From positions 1 through 64,000 of the forward strand of contig OMWB01000016.1 of assembly GCA_900314645.1 (NCBI GenBank): a stretch of DNA of 64,000 bases, read 5' to 3'. The DNA is from an uncultured Actinomycetes bacterium (GTDB lineage: Bacteria > Actinomycetota > Coriobacteriia > Coriobacteriales > Atopobiaceae). Position numbers and translations under genes: made by a program. Under the pieces are notes generated by a model. That model ran no database searches. It was not told the DNA's origin and was given only the letters and a program-made list of their open reading frames with translations. Shown piece by piece: positions 8,214 through 16,881 of this stretch. Numbering within the stretch: position 1 is the stretch's first letter; each line of letters opens with the position of its first letter.

Positions 8214-10757
8214 TTAGAAGCTGTAGACCGTATCCGAGACCAGGTTGACCTTCCCGGCCTTCTCCACCTTCACGTCGCTGAGGAAGATGGTGTTCGGGGT
8301 GGTGCAGTTGCCCAGCGAAAGCTGAATCACAAGCGGCGTGTTCTCCTTCACGTTGGGGTAGTACTCGGTGTAGTAGCCCGTGGGCACAGCGGTCAGTCCG
8401 AAGATGCCTCCAAGGCCCTTCTCCTCGTTGTGGTTGTTGAAGCAAATCTCAAACGGGGTGGGGATGATGGACTTGGTGTTGAAGCTGATGCGGTACTTCT
8501 GGCCGGGCTCAAGGACGGCGCCGGTGTAGACGAAGAGCTTGTTCTTCCACGCCTCAAGGCCTTCCGTGGGCGTCTGCACCAGACGGAGTGTGGCCTTGTC
8601 CGGCGTCCTCGTCAGATCCGCAGCGTAGCCATCCTGCGTGTCGTTCTCGACGGCCTCCTTGACCTCAACGCGGCCCTGGACGAAGGTAACCTCCTCGATC
8701 GTGAAGTCGCTGATGTGGTAGTGGTTGCCACTGGTGCTGTTCGTCTCGCCGAAGCGGAGCTGCAGCTGAAGCGGACCCTTGCTCTCGCAGGGCGGGGTGG
8801 TGAAGGTGATGAAGTTGCTGCCAGCGTCCAGATGCTTCTCATAGAGAGCGCCGTAAGCCAGCTCTTCGTTACCGTCGCAGAACAGCTCGAACAGGTTCTG
8901 CTCGCTGTCGGCATCGAGGTTGAAGCTGATGCGATAGCCCATGCCCGGGGTGGGGTTGATGCCCGTACGGACAACGACCTTGGCGCACCACGCGTGGCGC
9001 TCAGCAGGAGCCTGCCAGATATGGAAGTCTGCAGAGGAGCCGTGCTTGTCGAGCGAGGTGATGTAGTCCGGATCAGAAGCCTTGCTGAGGTAGCCAACGT
9101 TGTTGTAGCTGAAGCCCGGGATGACATTCTTCGAGGAAGCGTAGGTGACCTCTTCCACCTTCACGTTGCTGATTGTGAAGGTCGTGCCAGCGGTCGCGTT
9201 GCCGAGGTTGAACTGGAGGGTAAGCTCGGCATCCTGCTCGGGCGTGGTGGTGTAGCTGAAGGTCTTCTTGCTGGTACCCGCCTGCAGACCCCACTTCGAG
9301 CCAAGCTCTGCCTCGCTGCCCGCGTTGTTGTAGCAAATCTCGTAGTCCATAGAGTCAGTAGCCTTCACATCAACGCTGATGCGATAGGTCTTGCCAGCCG
9401 CCAGCTTGGCATAGGTCTCTGCAAAGAGCTTGACCTTCCAAGGCTCACGGCCTTCCGCGGGAGCCTTCGTGATGGCGATGCTAGCGGAGTCCTTGGTGTT
9501 CGACAGCTTCGCAGCATAGTCCTCATGCGCCCAGAAGTTGATGGGCGGATGGGCCGCGGAGCCTGCACCGACGATCTCCTCGACCTTGACGCCGCTGATC
9601 GTCACCTTGTTCTTGGCCGCGCTCCTGCCGAGCATCAGCTGGATGTTCAGCACGGCATCCTTGCCGGGAGACACGATGTGCTGGACGGTCTGCGCAGAGC
9701 CGGCCTTCAGGTCGTAGAACTCGCCAACGGCCTTCTCCTCAGCGCCGTTGTTGTAGAACACGTTGTAGTCGAAGGACTTGTCTGCCTTGATGTTGTAGGT
9801 GATGCGGTAGCTCTTGCCAGCCTTGAGCTCAGCGCCGGTCTCCACAAACAGCTTGGTCTGCCAGTCGGCGCGATCGCTGGGCACGGACACGAACGACAGG
9901 GTCGCGGAAGAGCTGTTGTTGGTGATGGTAGTCTTGTACCCGTGATCCGCCCAGTGATGGACCGGAGCCCATGAAGACAGGGCGTCCGTCATGATGTTCT
10001 TGCCGGTCTTCTCCTTCAGCTCCTCGACCTTGACGTTGCTCACCGTCACGACGGTGTCCTTCTTGGCGTTTCCAAGGGAGAACTGGATGATCAGCTCCTT
10101 CTCGGCATCAGGCGTCACGTCAAAGGTCTCGGTCTGGACGACCTTCTTGGCAGTAAGGTCATACAGAGCGCCAAGGTCCTTCTCCACCGCGCCGTTGTTG
10201 TAGCAGATCTCGTAGGTAAACTCATCCGAAGCTTTCACGTCGGCGCTGATACGGTAGCTCTTGCCAGCTTCCAGCTTGTATCCGGTCTCGAAGAAGAGCT
10301 TCGTCTTCCAGGCCTCCCTGCCTTCAGCAGGCGCTTTGACCATCGTCAGCTGTGCAGACGTCTCATTGTTTGTAAGGGTAGCCCGGTAGTCATCATGTGC
10401 CCAGAAGTTAACTGGTGCCCAAGCGCGCAGTGCGGCGGTCATCAGGTTCTCGCCCGGCTCTTCGTCCAGCTTCTCAATCTTGAGGTTGCTCGCGGTGACC
10501 GCGGTGCCCTCGGCCACCTTGCCGACCTCCAGCACGACCTCGAGCTCGCCGGCATTCTCGTCGGTGGGGTTGATGGCCCACTCGACCTTGCCGCCGGAGA
10601 CGGTCGTCCAGCCGAAGCCCTCCTCGCCCTCGACGGCCAGGCTCTTGAAGCAGGCCTTGCAGCCGTCCGCGTTGGCGACGTCCATGGTGACCTTGTAGCT
10701 CTCGCCGGCCTCGAGCGTCAGGCCCGGCCAGCGCGGCCCCGGCGTTCTCGTGGACAT
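8214..10757 (-). pseudogene. C-terminal part of giant CBM-repeat lipoprotein (frame 4 of the broken gene)
   Basis: This open frame carries the end of one module and five complete repeats of about 140 residues, ending at a stop at 8214. Each repeat has W-x-x-KLFxxTG, then LxxGKSYRISxDxKA, a CYNNG-like stretch, an LQFxLGN strand and a final TVSNVKVEE strand. This pattern fits CBM4/9-like (CenC-type) carbohydrate-binding sandwiches. The first readable codons begin inside a module (RWPGLTLEAGESYKVTMDV) with no ribosome-binding site, so it is not an independent gene. It continues the gene that starts at 14652. The frame changes near 10745. Confidence 0.7.
10486..10683 (-). repeat. 198-bp coding module, diverged copy
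   Basis: Same length and end points as the two near-identical copies at 10865-11062 and 11713-11910 but with more differences. It encodes DVANADGCKACFKSLAV through to the TASNLKIE strand. Coding continues smoothly upstream of this copy before the frame break at about 10745. Confidence 0.85.
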
Positions 10758-11062
10758 ACAGGTCGAAGGAGTTGTAGTCGGTTCCGCCGGGGGTGAAGGT
10801 CGGATACGCGAAGCCCTCAGGCGTCACGTCCTGATCGACAGGCATGTTCTTCTCAACATCAATATTGCTCACGGTGACCGCGGTGTCAGCGTCAACGCCG
10901 CCGAGCTCCAGCACGACCTCGAGCTCGCCGGCATTCTCGCCGTCGGGGTTGATGGCCCACTCGACCTTGCCGCCGGAGACGGTCGTCGAGCCGAAGCCCT
11001 CCTCGCCGTCGACGGCCAGGCTCTTGAAGCAGGCCTTGCAGCCGTCCGCGTTGGCGACGTCC
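10746..11062 (-). pseudogene. Internal fragment of giant CBM-repeat lipoprotein (frame 3)
   Basis: Read in the frame between the neighbouring fragments, this piece encodes DVANADGC... to TVSNIDVEK, then a linker (GFAYPTFTPGGTDYNSFDL) and the first residues of the next module (YVHENAG). It joins the flanking fragments only if the reading frame changes at both ends, at about 11062 and 10745. It lacks the middle part of the module it starts in. Confidence 0.65.
10865..11062 (-). repeat. 198-bp coding module, near-identical copy 2
   Basis: It differs from 11713-11910 at only two positions that I can see by eye. The upstream edge coincides with a break of reading frame. Confidence 0.85.
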
Positions 11063-11909
11063 CTGCCGCGGCGTTCTCGTTGACATACAGGTCGAAGGAG
11101 TTGTTCTCGGTGCTAGCTGGCGTTGTCTCCTCGTGCGCAGGCACAACCTTTACAACAGAGACATCGCTCACGGTAATCGTGTTATCTGCAGGGCTGTTGC
11201 CAATCTGGAAACGCATGAACAGCTCGTTGTACTGGGCGAGGTCTTCTGGAGCAGTGAACTCCTTGTAGACACTGTAGGTTCCATCAGCTCCTACGCTGAG
11301 TTGATAGTCACCGTCGTTATAGCCCTTGCCCCAATGGTTGAAGTCGTCATTCTCCGCAACACCGTTGGAGTACAAGACCTCGAACTCGTCGATAGGCTGC
11401 ACTGAATGGAGGTTAGCGCTTACTCGATACGTTTCACCCGCAACGGGGGTCACTCCAGTACCGACAAAGAAGCGCGCGCTCCACAGACCGCCGCCGCTGC
11501 GTGCGGTATTGACCGTAAGGGTTGCAGTACCGCCAGAGGCAGACGCTGCTCCCTCGAACCCATCATAGGGATCGAGGCTCGCGCTTACGTTGACAACCTT
11601 TGCTTCAGTCTGCTCAGGAACCGTCGTTGAGGATCCCGGAGTGGTTACAGGGTACGCGAATCCGCTTGGCATAATCGAGGAATAGTCAACCACAGACTTC
11701 GTGATCTTGAGGTTGCTCACGGTGACCGCGGTGTCAGCGTCAACGCCGCCGATCTCCAGCACGACCTCGAGCTCGCCGGCATTCTCGCCGTCGGGGTTGA
11801 TGGCCCACTCCACCTTGCCGCCGGAGACGGTCGTCGAGCCGAAGCCCTCCTCGCCGTCGACGGCCAGGCTCTTGAAGCAGGCCTTGCAGCCGTCCGCGTT
11901 GGCGACGTC
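11063..11909 (-). pseudogene. Internal fragment of giant CBM-repeat lipoprotein (frame 2)
   Basis: In its own frame it encodes the second half of one module, a Pro/Thr-rich linker, one complete repeat (GGLWSARFFVGTG, AGETYRVSANLHS, FEVLYSNG, MRFQIGNSPADNT) and the start of another (NSFDLYVNENAA). The last stretch runs into the third fragment only after a frame change near 11062, and its beginning joins the N-terminal CDS only after a frame change near 11910. Confidence 0.65.
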
Positions 11910-11910
11910 C
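11713..11910 (-). repeat. 198-bp coding module, near-identical copy 3
   Basis: The partner of 10865-11062, with two visible differences in 198 bp. The N-terminal coding frame is lost exactly where this copy begins on the coding strand. Confidence 0.85.
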
Positions 11911-14652
11911 GCCGTCGCCGGGCTTGGTGACGGTGGCCGTGGCGCTGTTGCCGTCGCCGGACAGCTCGGCCTCGGCGCCCTCGCCAGTCCACAGGTCGAA
12001 GGAGTTCTTCTGAAGACCAGGCTCAGTAGTCACCGGATAGGCGAAGTCCTTAAGCGGCACCTCAACCATCGTCTCTCCGCCGAGCTCGCAGACCTGGATG
12101 TCGCTGACCGTGATCGTGTTATCCGCGGGGGTGTTGCCCAGCTGGAAAAGCAGGACCATATCGCCGCAGGTATCGGGAGCGGTGAAGTCCATGGTGACAG
12201 TCTCATGGTCCTCAGCAGCAACCGTCAGTTCATACGCGCCAGCATAGTTGTCAGAGGCAGCGCTATTCTGAGCAAGTACCTCGAAGCCATTGATTGCCTT
12301 CTCGGAAGCGACGTCAGCAATGACGCGATAGCGCTTGCCGGCCGCGGGTGTGACGCCCGTGTCGACTAACAGGCAAGAGCTCCAGACACCACCGTCGGTA
12401 CGAGCCTGTGTGACCTTCAGCTCAACGGTGTCGTCGGTCGTGGTTACCGATTGCTCGACACCGTCACCATGAGTCTCCCGGACGTTTACGCCGTCGGTGT
12501 AGTCGATATCTCCCATGCTCGTCGGGGTAGACGTCACGGGCTTGATCTGAATGTTGCTCACCTTGATGGTGTTGCCGGAGGCGTCGTCGGTCTTGCCAAG
12601 CTGGAACCTCAGCACCAGCGGGCCATTGTTCTTCTTCGACGTGAAGCTGTGGCTGATCGTCTGCTTCTTGCCACCCGTGAGGGCCTTGTCAAGCAGTTTG
12701 CCATACGCTTCCCCAGCGTCGCCGTCGTAGCAGACCTCATATGTCTCCTGGTCCTTCTTGCCCTCGATGTCGAAGGTGACGACGTACTTCTGTCCAACCT
12801 TCGGCGTGATGCCAGTGTTGATGAAGAGCTTGGAGTTCCAGACGTCACGTACGTCCTTCGGGGCTTCGGTGATGGTCAGCGTCGCGCTCTTGCCATCATC
12901 CGAGACGCTCTGGGTGTAACCGTTGTCATGTTCCTCGGACACGTTCTTGTTGGTGTCATACGTGAAGCTCTTAGGGAGCACGCTGACGTACTTATCGCTG
13001 GGATCGACGGACGCCGTACGGTAGGCGAACCCGTCGGGAAGGACGTTCGTGTACTCGAGGTCGACAGCCTCCAGGCTGAAGTTCCTCAGCGTGACGGTGT
13101 TGCCCGAAGCGGTGTCCGTCTTGCCGAGCTGGAAGCGAACCGTCAGCGGACCGTCGCTCTTCTCGGGGTTGAGGATCATGTCGACGTGGTCCGTGCCACC
13201 AGCCGTCAGGCTGCGGCCGTACAGTGCGCCGTAGGCGTTCTCGACGTTGCCGTCGAAGCAGATCTCGTAGTCCGCCTGGTTGCCTTCGGAATCGAGGTCG
13301 AACTGGAGTCGATAGTCTGTGCCAGGATTGAGCGTCACGCCGGTAGCGGCATAGAGCTTGGCCTTCCACACGCCGCGGTCGTCCGGGTTGGACGGCGCCT
13401 GCGTGATGGCCATGGTCGCGCTGCTCGAGCCTTCCTTAAGGTCAACGATGTAGCCATCGTCATGCTGCTCGTACACTGCTTCCACACCGCTGTAGAAGGA
13501 GGGAGACAGCGGGATGTTCTCATAAGCCACGGGGACGGGCTCATCGATGATCGCGCCGGTCACCACGGACTGATCCAGCGCGAAGCCTTCGGGCAGCACG
13601 TTGGTGTACTGGTCAATGATCTTGTCCACGTGGACGTTGCCCACGATGATCAAAGATCCGCCGCGGGCTTCGCCGAGCGAGAACTGGAGGATGAGCTCGT
13701 CGCCGTTGCCATTGCCAGTGATCACTGCCTCGCAGGTCTTCACCTCACCAGGAACCAGCTGCTGGCCATAGAGAGCGCCATAGCCCTTCTCGATGTCGCC
13801 GTCGTTGAGAAGGAGCTCGAACGGAATGTTGCGCTCGTAGCGGTCAACCATCACATCAGCGGTGACGCGATAGTGGGTGCCCTGCTCGGGGACCAGGCCG
13901 GTCCTCACGTAGAGCTTGGACTTCCAAACACCGAGGTCGAGTGGGATGGCCTCGTAGTTGATGTTGATCGCGTTGTCTCCGCGCACGAGAACCGTCTCGT
14001 AGCCCGTATCATGACGCTCGTAGACGCGAGACTCCCTCTGGAAGTTCACCGGCGCGGGCAGGGCGTTCTCATACGTGACCTCGTCCGCGTACTCCTTCAC
14101 CTGGATATCGGTGAAGTCGATGGTGAAGGCGGGCAGCATACCAAGCTGCAGATCGAGATAACTCGTGCTGTCCTTGGCGGTGAAGGTGCCCGTGACGCTG
14201 TTCTCGCCTTCCTGGATCTGGAACTCCTGGAAGTCGCCGAACTTGACCGTACCGGCCACGTCGGAGGTGAAGTTGTAGGTCACGGCGTAATCACGGCCCG
14301 AGATGGTGGGGTAGTTTGCCTCGAGCTTGACATGCCAAGACTCTCCGTCGGTCTCCGTGGCAATGAAATGGAACTTGCCGCCGACGGCTCCGCCGCTGCC
14401 CGAGACCGTGTCGCCCTCGAACTTGGCCTTGAACAGGTCGGTCTGCACCTTGGTCTGCGTCACCTGCCCACCTGCAGCCTGCTGCTGAGGAGCCTTTGCT
14501 GGGAAGTCCTGGAACGGATACGGATCCGCCAGCTGAGCCTGAGCCTCCTCCTCTGGAACTGCCTCCTCCTCTGCGGCCATGGCCAAGGCACAGCCACTAA
14601 CCAGGAGTGCAGCCAGAAGCATGACTGCAATCATGACTCTCGTGCGTTTCAT
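11740..14652 (-). CDS. Giant CBM-repeat surface lipoprotein, N-terminal part with intact start
   Basis: Predicted cell-surface carbohydrate-binding protein. The ATG at 14652 has an excellent AGGAGGAG site. The signal peptide MKRTRVMIAVMLLAALLVSG ends at lipobox Cys21, followed by an acidic linker. Five repeats of about 140 residues with the CBM4/9-like layout follow (e.g. GVWKSKLYVRTG, FELLLNDG, LQFSLGEA), joined by linkers containing TNVLPEGFA. The natural frame stops making sense after KPGDGG (about 11911). From there the tail is the shifted translation of the 198-bp module, rich in Arg and Gly, and ends at 11740 (970 residues). In the original gene this probably continued through the fragments down to 8214, about 2,150 residues with 12-13 repeats. 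It is followed by the GH32 lipoprotein and divergent from a LacI regulator. Confidence 0.75.
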   Translation of the reverse strand: MKRTRVMIAVMLLAALLVSGCALAMAAEEEAVPEEEAQAQLADPYPFQDFPAKAPQQQAAGGQVTQTKVQTDLFKAKFEGDTVSGSGGAVGGKFHFIATETDGESWHVKLEANYPTISGRDYAVTYNFTSDVAGTVKFGDFQEFQIQEGENSVTGTFTAKDSTSYLDLQLGMLPAFTIDFTDIQVKEYADEVTYENALPAPVNFQRESRVYERHDTGYETVLVRGDNAININYEAIPLDLGVWKSKLYVRTGLVPEQGTHYRVTADVMVDRYERNIPFELLLNDGDIEKGYGALYGQQLVPGEVKTCEAVITGNGNGDELILQFSLGEARGGSLIIVGNVHVDKIIDQYTNVLPEGFALDQSVVTGAIIDEPVPVAYENIPLSPSFYSGVEAVYEQHDDGYIVDLKEGSSSATMAITQAPSNPDDRGVWKAKLYAATGVTLNPGTDYRLQFDLDSEGNQADYEICFDGNVENAYGALYGRSLTAGGTDHVDMILNPEKSDGPLTVRFQLGKTDTASGNTVTLRNFSLEAVDLEYTNVLPDGFAYRTASVDPSDKYVSVLPKSFTYDTNKNVSEEHDNGYTQSVSDDGKSATLTITEAPKDVRDVWNSKLFINTGITPKVGQKYVVTFDIEGKKDQETYEVCYDGDAGEAYGKLLDKALTGGKKQTISHSFTSKKNNGPLVLRFQLGKTDDASGNTIKVSNIQIKPVTSTPTSMGDIDYTDGVNVRETHGDGVEQSVTTTDDTVELKVTQARTDGGVWSSCLLVDTGVTPAAGKRYRVIADVASEKAINGFEVLAQNSAASDNYAGAYELTVAAEDHETVTMDFTAPDTCGDMVLLFQLGNTPADNTITVSDIQVCELGGETMVEVPLKDFAYPVTTEPGLQKNSFDLWTGEGAEAELSGDGNSATATVTKPGDGGRRQRGRLQGLLQEPGRRRRGGLRLDDRLRRQGGVGHQPRRRECRRARGRAGDRRR

Positions 14653-14802
14653 TACTACTCCTCCTCGCGTGAGGCCAACCGTCTTGCCAGACATGGGACG
14701 TTGGTTAGCACGTCAATCCCGATGTTTGAGTTTGACAACCATAATGTGCAAAATGTAAATGTTTCAGAGGCATTCCTACACATTATCGCCATCTTGTCTA
14801 AT

Positions 14803-14815
14803 GATGAATTTCATC
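14803..14815. promoter_or_regulatory. 13-bp palindrome, candidate operator
   Basis: A perfect palindrome GATGAATTTCATC in the intergenic region between the giant lipoprotein and the LacI gene. Operator function is inferred only from its position and symmetry. Confidence 0.3.
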
Positions 14816-14911
14816 TTTTCTTGTGTCAATATGGTTTTTGGTGCATTTGCAAGCGGGTGTTTGACCGTTTCACCCTATTATCTAGGTGACATGTACACAT
14901 CTAGGAATTCT

Positions 14912-14936
14912 GGAGGTTTACGTTCTGTAAATCTCC
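14912..14936. promoter_or_regulatory. Inverted repeat before LacI-type regulator, candidate operator
   Basis: GGAGGTTTAC (14912-14921) and GTAAATCTCC (14927-14936) form a 10-bp inverted repeat with one mismatch and a 5-nt spacer, 52 nt before the regulator start. The 336-nt gap 14653-14988 also holds a weaker repeat with CTAGnTG arms (14882-14904). No strong -35/-10 pair stood out on either strand. Confidence 0.4.
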
Positions 14937-14988
14937 TATGGAAACGATTGGGCAGCACGTTGGCGCGTGTCTTTGGCGAAGGGTACTT

Positions 14989-16014
14989 ATGGCGCTGAAA
15001 CGAGTAACCATGCAGGATATTGCGGATGCCTGCGGGTTGTCGCGGAATACGGTGTCCAAGGTCTTCAATGGACGGGGTTCTGTGCCAGAGTCCACCAAAA
15101 GCCTCGTTATCAACAAGGCTCGCGAGCTCGGCTATTACCAGTACTCCATCGATGGGGTAGTCGGGAAGAAGCAGAACGGCAACATAGCCCTCTTGACGCA
15201 GCACAAGCTCTTGAGCCACAGCTTTGGCGCTTACTTTTTGTCGAGCTTTACTGATCAGATATCCCGCCTTGGCTACACGATGCAAATGTACGAGGTATCG
15301 CCTGAGGACCTCCTGAATAGGAAGCTCCCCGCCCTGCTTGACCTAGAGCATGTCGTTGGAATCGTGGGGATCGAGTTGTTTGACCGCGAATACATCGAGA
15401 TGGTCTGTTCGCTCGGAAAGCCAACCGTCTTTGTGGACTCCTATCCTCACGTGGTAGAGGAACTGATACAGTGTGACTTCGTTTCGATGGAGAACGTCAC
15501 GAGCGAAGCGTCCCTGGTCGGCCACATGATCTCTGGTGGAGCGAAGCACTTTGGCTTCGTGGGGGACATTGAGCACTGCAATAGCTTCTATGAGCGTTGG
15601 ATTGGCTTTTGCGAGGCGCTTAACGCCGCGGGGCTGCCGCTTAACCGTGACGTTTGCATTCTGGCAGAAGACGGCGACCTATACGGGGATGTTGATTGGC
15701 TGGTTGAGCAGCTTGATGCCCTTCCGTATATGCCCGACGCCTTCGTCTGCGCCAACGACTTCCTAGCCATTCGAATCATGACCGCCCTGAAGCGCAAGGG
15801 GCTCTCCATCCCCTCAGACGTCATGGTGACTGGCTTCGGAGGTTTACCAGAGTCCACTGTCGTCGAGCCGTCGCTCACCACCGCAAAGATTCCGAGCAGC
15901 GAAATCGGACGGTTTACGGCAACGCTTATCACAAAGCGAGTCCAACAGCCAGACTTCCCCTACCACTGGACCTACGTGAAGACGACCCCCATCTGGGGTA
16001 ACAGCACCCGCTAA
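14989..16014 (+). CDS. LacI/GalR-family transcription regulator
   Basis: Predicted sugar-responsive repressor. The N terminus is a LacI helix-turn-helix (VTMQDIADACGLSRNTVSKV) with hinge helix (TKSLVINKARELGY), followed by a periplasmic-binding-protein-like effector domain containing the DAFVCANDFLAIRIM and VMVTGFGG strands. I use the ATG at 14989 because it puts the HTH at residue 7; the in-frame upstream extension has no family counterpart. 341 residues. It is divergent from the CBM-repeat lipoprotein and GH32 genes, the usual place for the regulator of a glycan-utilisation locus. The effector is unknown; a fructose derivative is a reasonable guess. Confidence 0.85.
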   Translation: MALKRVTMQDIADACGLSRNTVSKVFNGRGSVPESTKSLVINKARELGYYQYSIDGVVGKKQNGNIALLTQHKLLSHSFGAYFLSSFTDQISRLGYTMQMYEVSPEDLLNRKLPALLDLEHVVGIVGIELFDREYIEMVCSLGKPTVFVDSYPHVVEELIQCDFVSMENVTSEASLVGHMISGGAKHFGFVGDIEHCNSFYERWIGFCEALNAAGLPLNRDVCILAEDGDLYGDVDWLVEQLDALPYMPDAFVCANDFLAIRIMTALKRKGLSIPSDVMVTGFGGLPESTVVEPSLTTAKIPSSEIGRFTATLITKRVQQPDFPYHWTYVKTTPIWGNSTR

Positions 16015-16019
16015 CCTCA

Positions 16020-16090
16020 CCCTGGGACACCTGGCCCGGAGGTTTCTCCCACTTGGTGGGACAGAAACCTCCGGGCTGGGTGTCCCAGGG
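16020..16090. repeat. Hairpin element family B, copy 2
   Basis: An imperfect long palindrome whose arms share most of the sequence of 6398-6480 (GGGACAC, CCCGGAGGTTTCT, CCCAC), with a two-base deletion in one arm and a TTG loop. It again separates convergent genes. Confidence 0.85.
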
Positions 16091-16101
16091 GGCACAAAAG
16101 G

Positions 16102-16141
16102 AGGCAGCCCCTCGGCACCTTTCGATGCCGAGGGGCTGCCT
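16102..16141. terminator. Intrinsic terminator between LacI and LemA genes
   Basis: A 16-bp perfect stem (16102-16117 with 16126-16141) and an 8-nt loop. It stands beside hairpin B copy 2 in the gap between the convergent genes. Confidence 0.8.
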
Positions 16142-16160
16142 GTCTGTATCTAGGTTGGTC

Positions 16161-16712
16161 TTAGAACTGGACCGAGGGGGCCTGACGGTTGGCCTCGTCG
16201 GCAACCACGAAGCCCTGACGCCTGGGGAAGCGAGAGCCGGCAACAAGGCTGCCCGGGAACGTGGTGACGGCGTTGTTGTACTCAAGCACGCAGTCGTTGA
16301 AGCTCATGCGGGCGTAGCTGATCTTGTTCTCGGTGTCGGTGAGGTCAGCCTGGAGCTGCTGGAAGTTGGTGTTGGCCTTCAGCTCGGGATAGGCCTCGGC
16401 GACCGCGAACAGGTGAGTCAGCGCCTGGGAAAGCTCTCCAGAGGCTTCCATCTTGGCCTCGGGGGTAGCAGCGTTAGCAACCGCAGCGCGAGCGTTGGTC
16501 ACCATGGCGAAGGTCTCGGACTCGTGCTTTGCGTAGCCCTGAACCGTGCTCACCAGGTTGGGGATAAGGTCATTACGGCGCTGCAGCTGGGCATCGATGG
16601 TCTCCCATGCGTTGTCGCAGCGGTTGCTCTTGGTGACGATTCCGTTATAGATGGTCACGTAACCAACCGCGACCAGAGCTGCTAGGGCCACCAAAACGAT
16701 CAGAATGGGCAT
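16161..16712 (-). CDS. LemA family membrane protein
   Basis: One N-terminal membrane segment (residues 2-20) is followed by a helical domain with the family hallmark [20 protein letters not shown] and later [15 protein letters not shown] and YNNAV. 183 residues, the usual size. The biochemical role of LemA proteins is not settled; many genomes pair them with DUF2207 proteins, and a DUF2207-like gene occurs here at 22069. The ATG at 16712 has an AGAGGAGG site. Confidence 0.9.
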   Translation of the reverse strand: MPILIVLVALAALVAVGYVTIYNGIVTKSNRCDNAWETIDAQLQRRNDLIPNLVSTVQGYAKHESETFAMVTNARAAVANAATPEAKMEASGELSQALTHLFAVAEAYPELKANTNFQQLQADLTDTENKISYARMSFNDCVLEYNNAVTTFPGSLVAGSRFPRRQGFVVADEANRQAPSVQF

Positions 16713-16736
16713 CGCAACCTCCTCTAATAGTAAAAC

Positions 16737-16824
16737 TGGCGGAGAGGGCGGGATTCGAACCCGCGAGACCTTTCGGCCCGGCGGTTTTCAAGACCGCTGC
16801 ATTCAACCACTCTGCCACCTCTCC
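16737..16824 (-). tRNA. tRNA-Ser(TGA)
   Basis: A class II tRNA with a long variable arm (GGGCCGAAAGGTC region). The anticodon TGA sits in the loop CTTGAAA, the T-loop is GGTTCGAATCC and CCA is encoded. 88 nt. It lies upstream of lemA on the same strand. Confidence 0.95.
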
Positions 16825-16881
16825 CGGTGCGTCTACATGATACCCCAAGGACGAGAATCCTTGCGCGTGACTCGCCGCAAC

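Noticed and set aside
8214..14652. Possible CRISPR array or tandem DNA repeat
   Set aside because: The repeats are about 420-nt protein domains that have diverged at DNA level, apart from the 198-bp modules. There is no short repeat-spacer pattern and no cas gene.
12451..14889. Long plus-strand open frame opposite the CBM-repeat gene
   Set aside because: The minus-strand product has a signal peptide, lipobox and repeated domains; the plus-strand translation has none and only shows reversed repeats.
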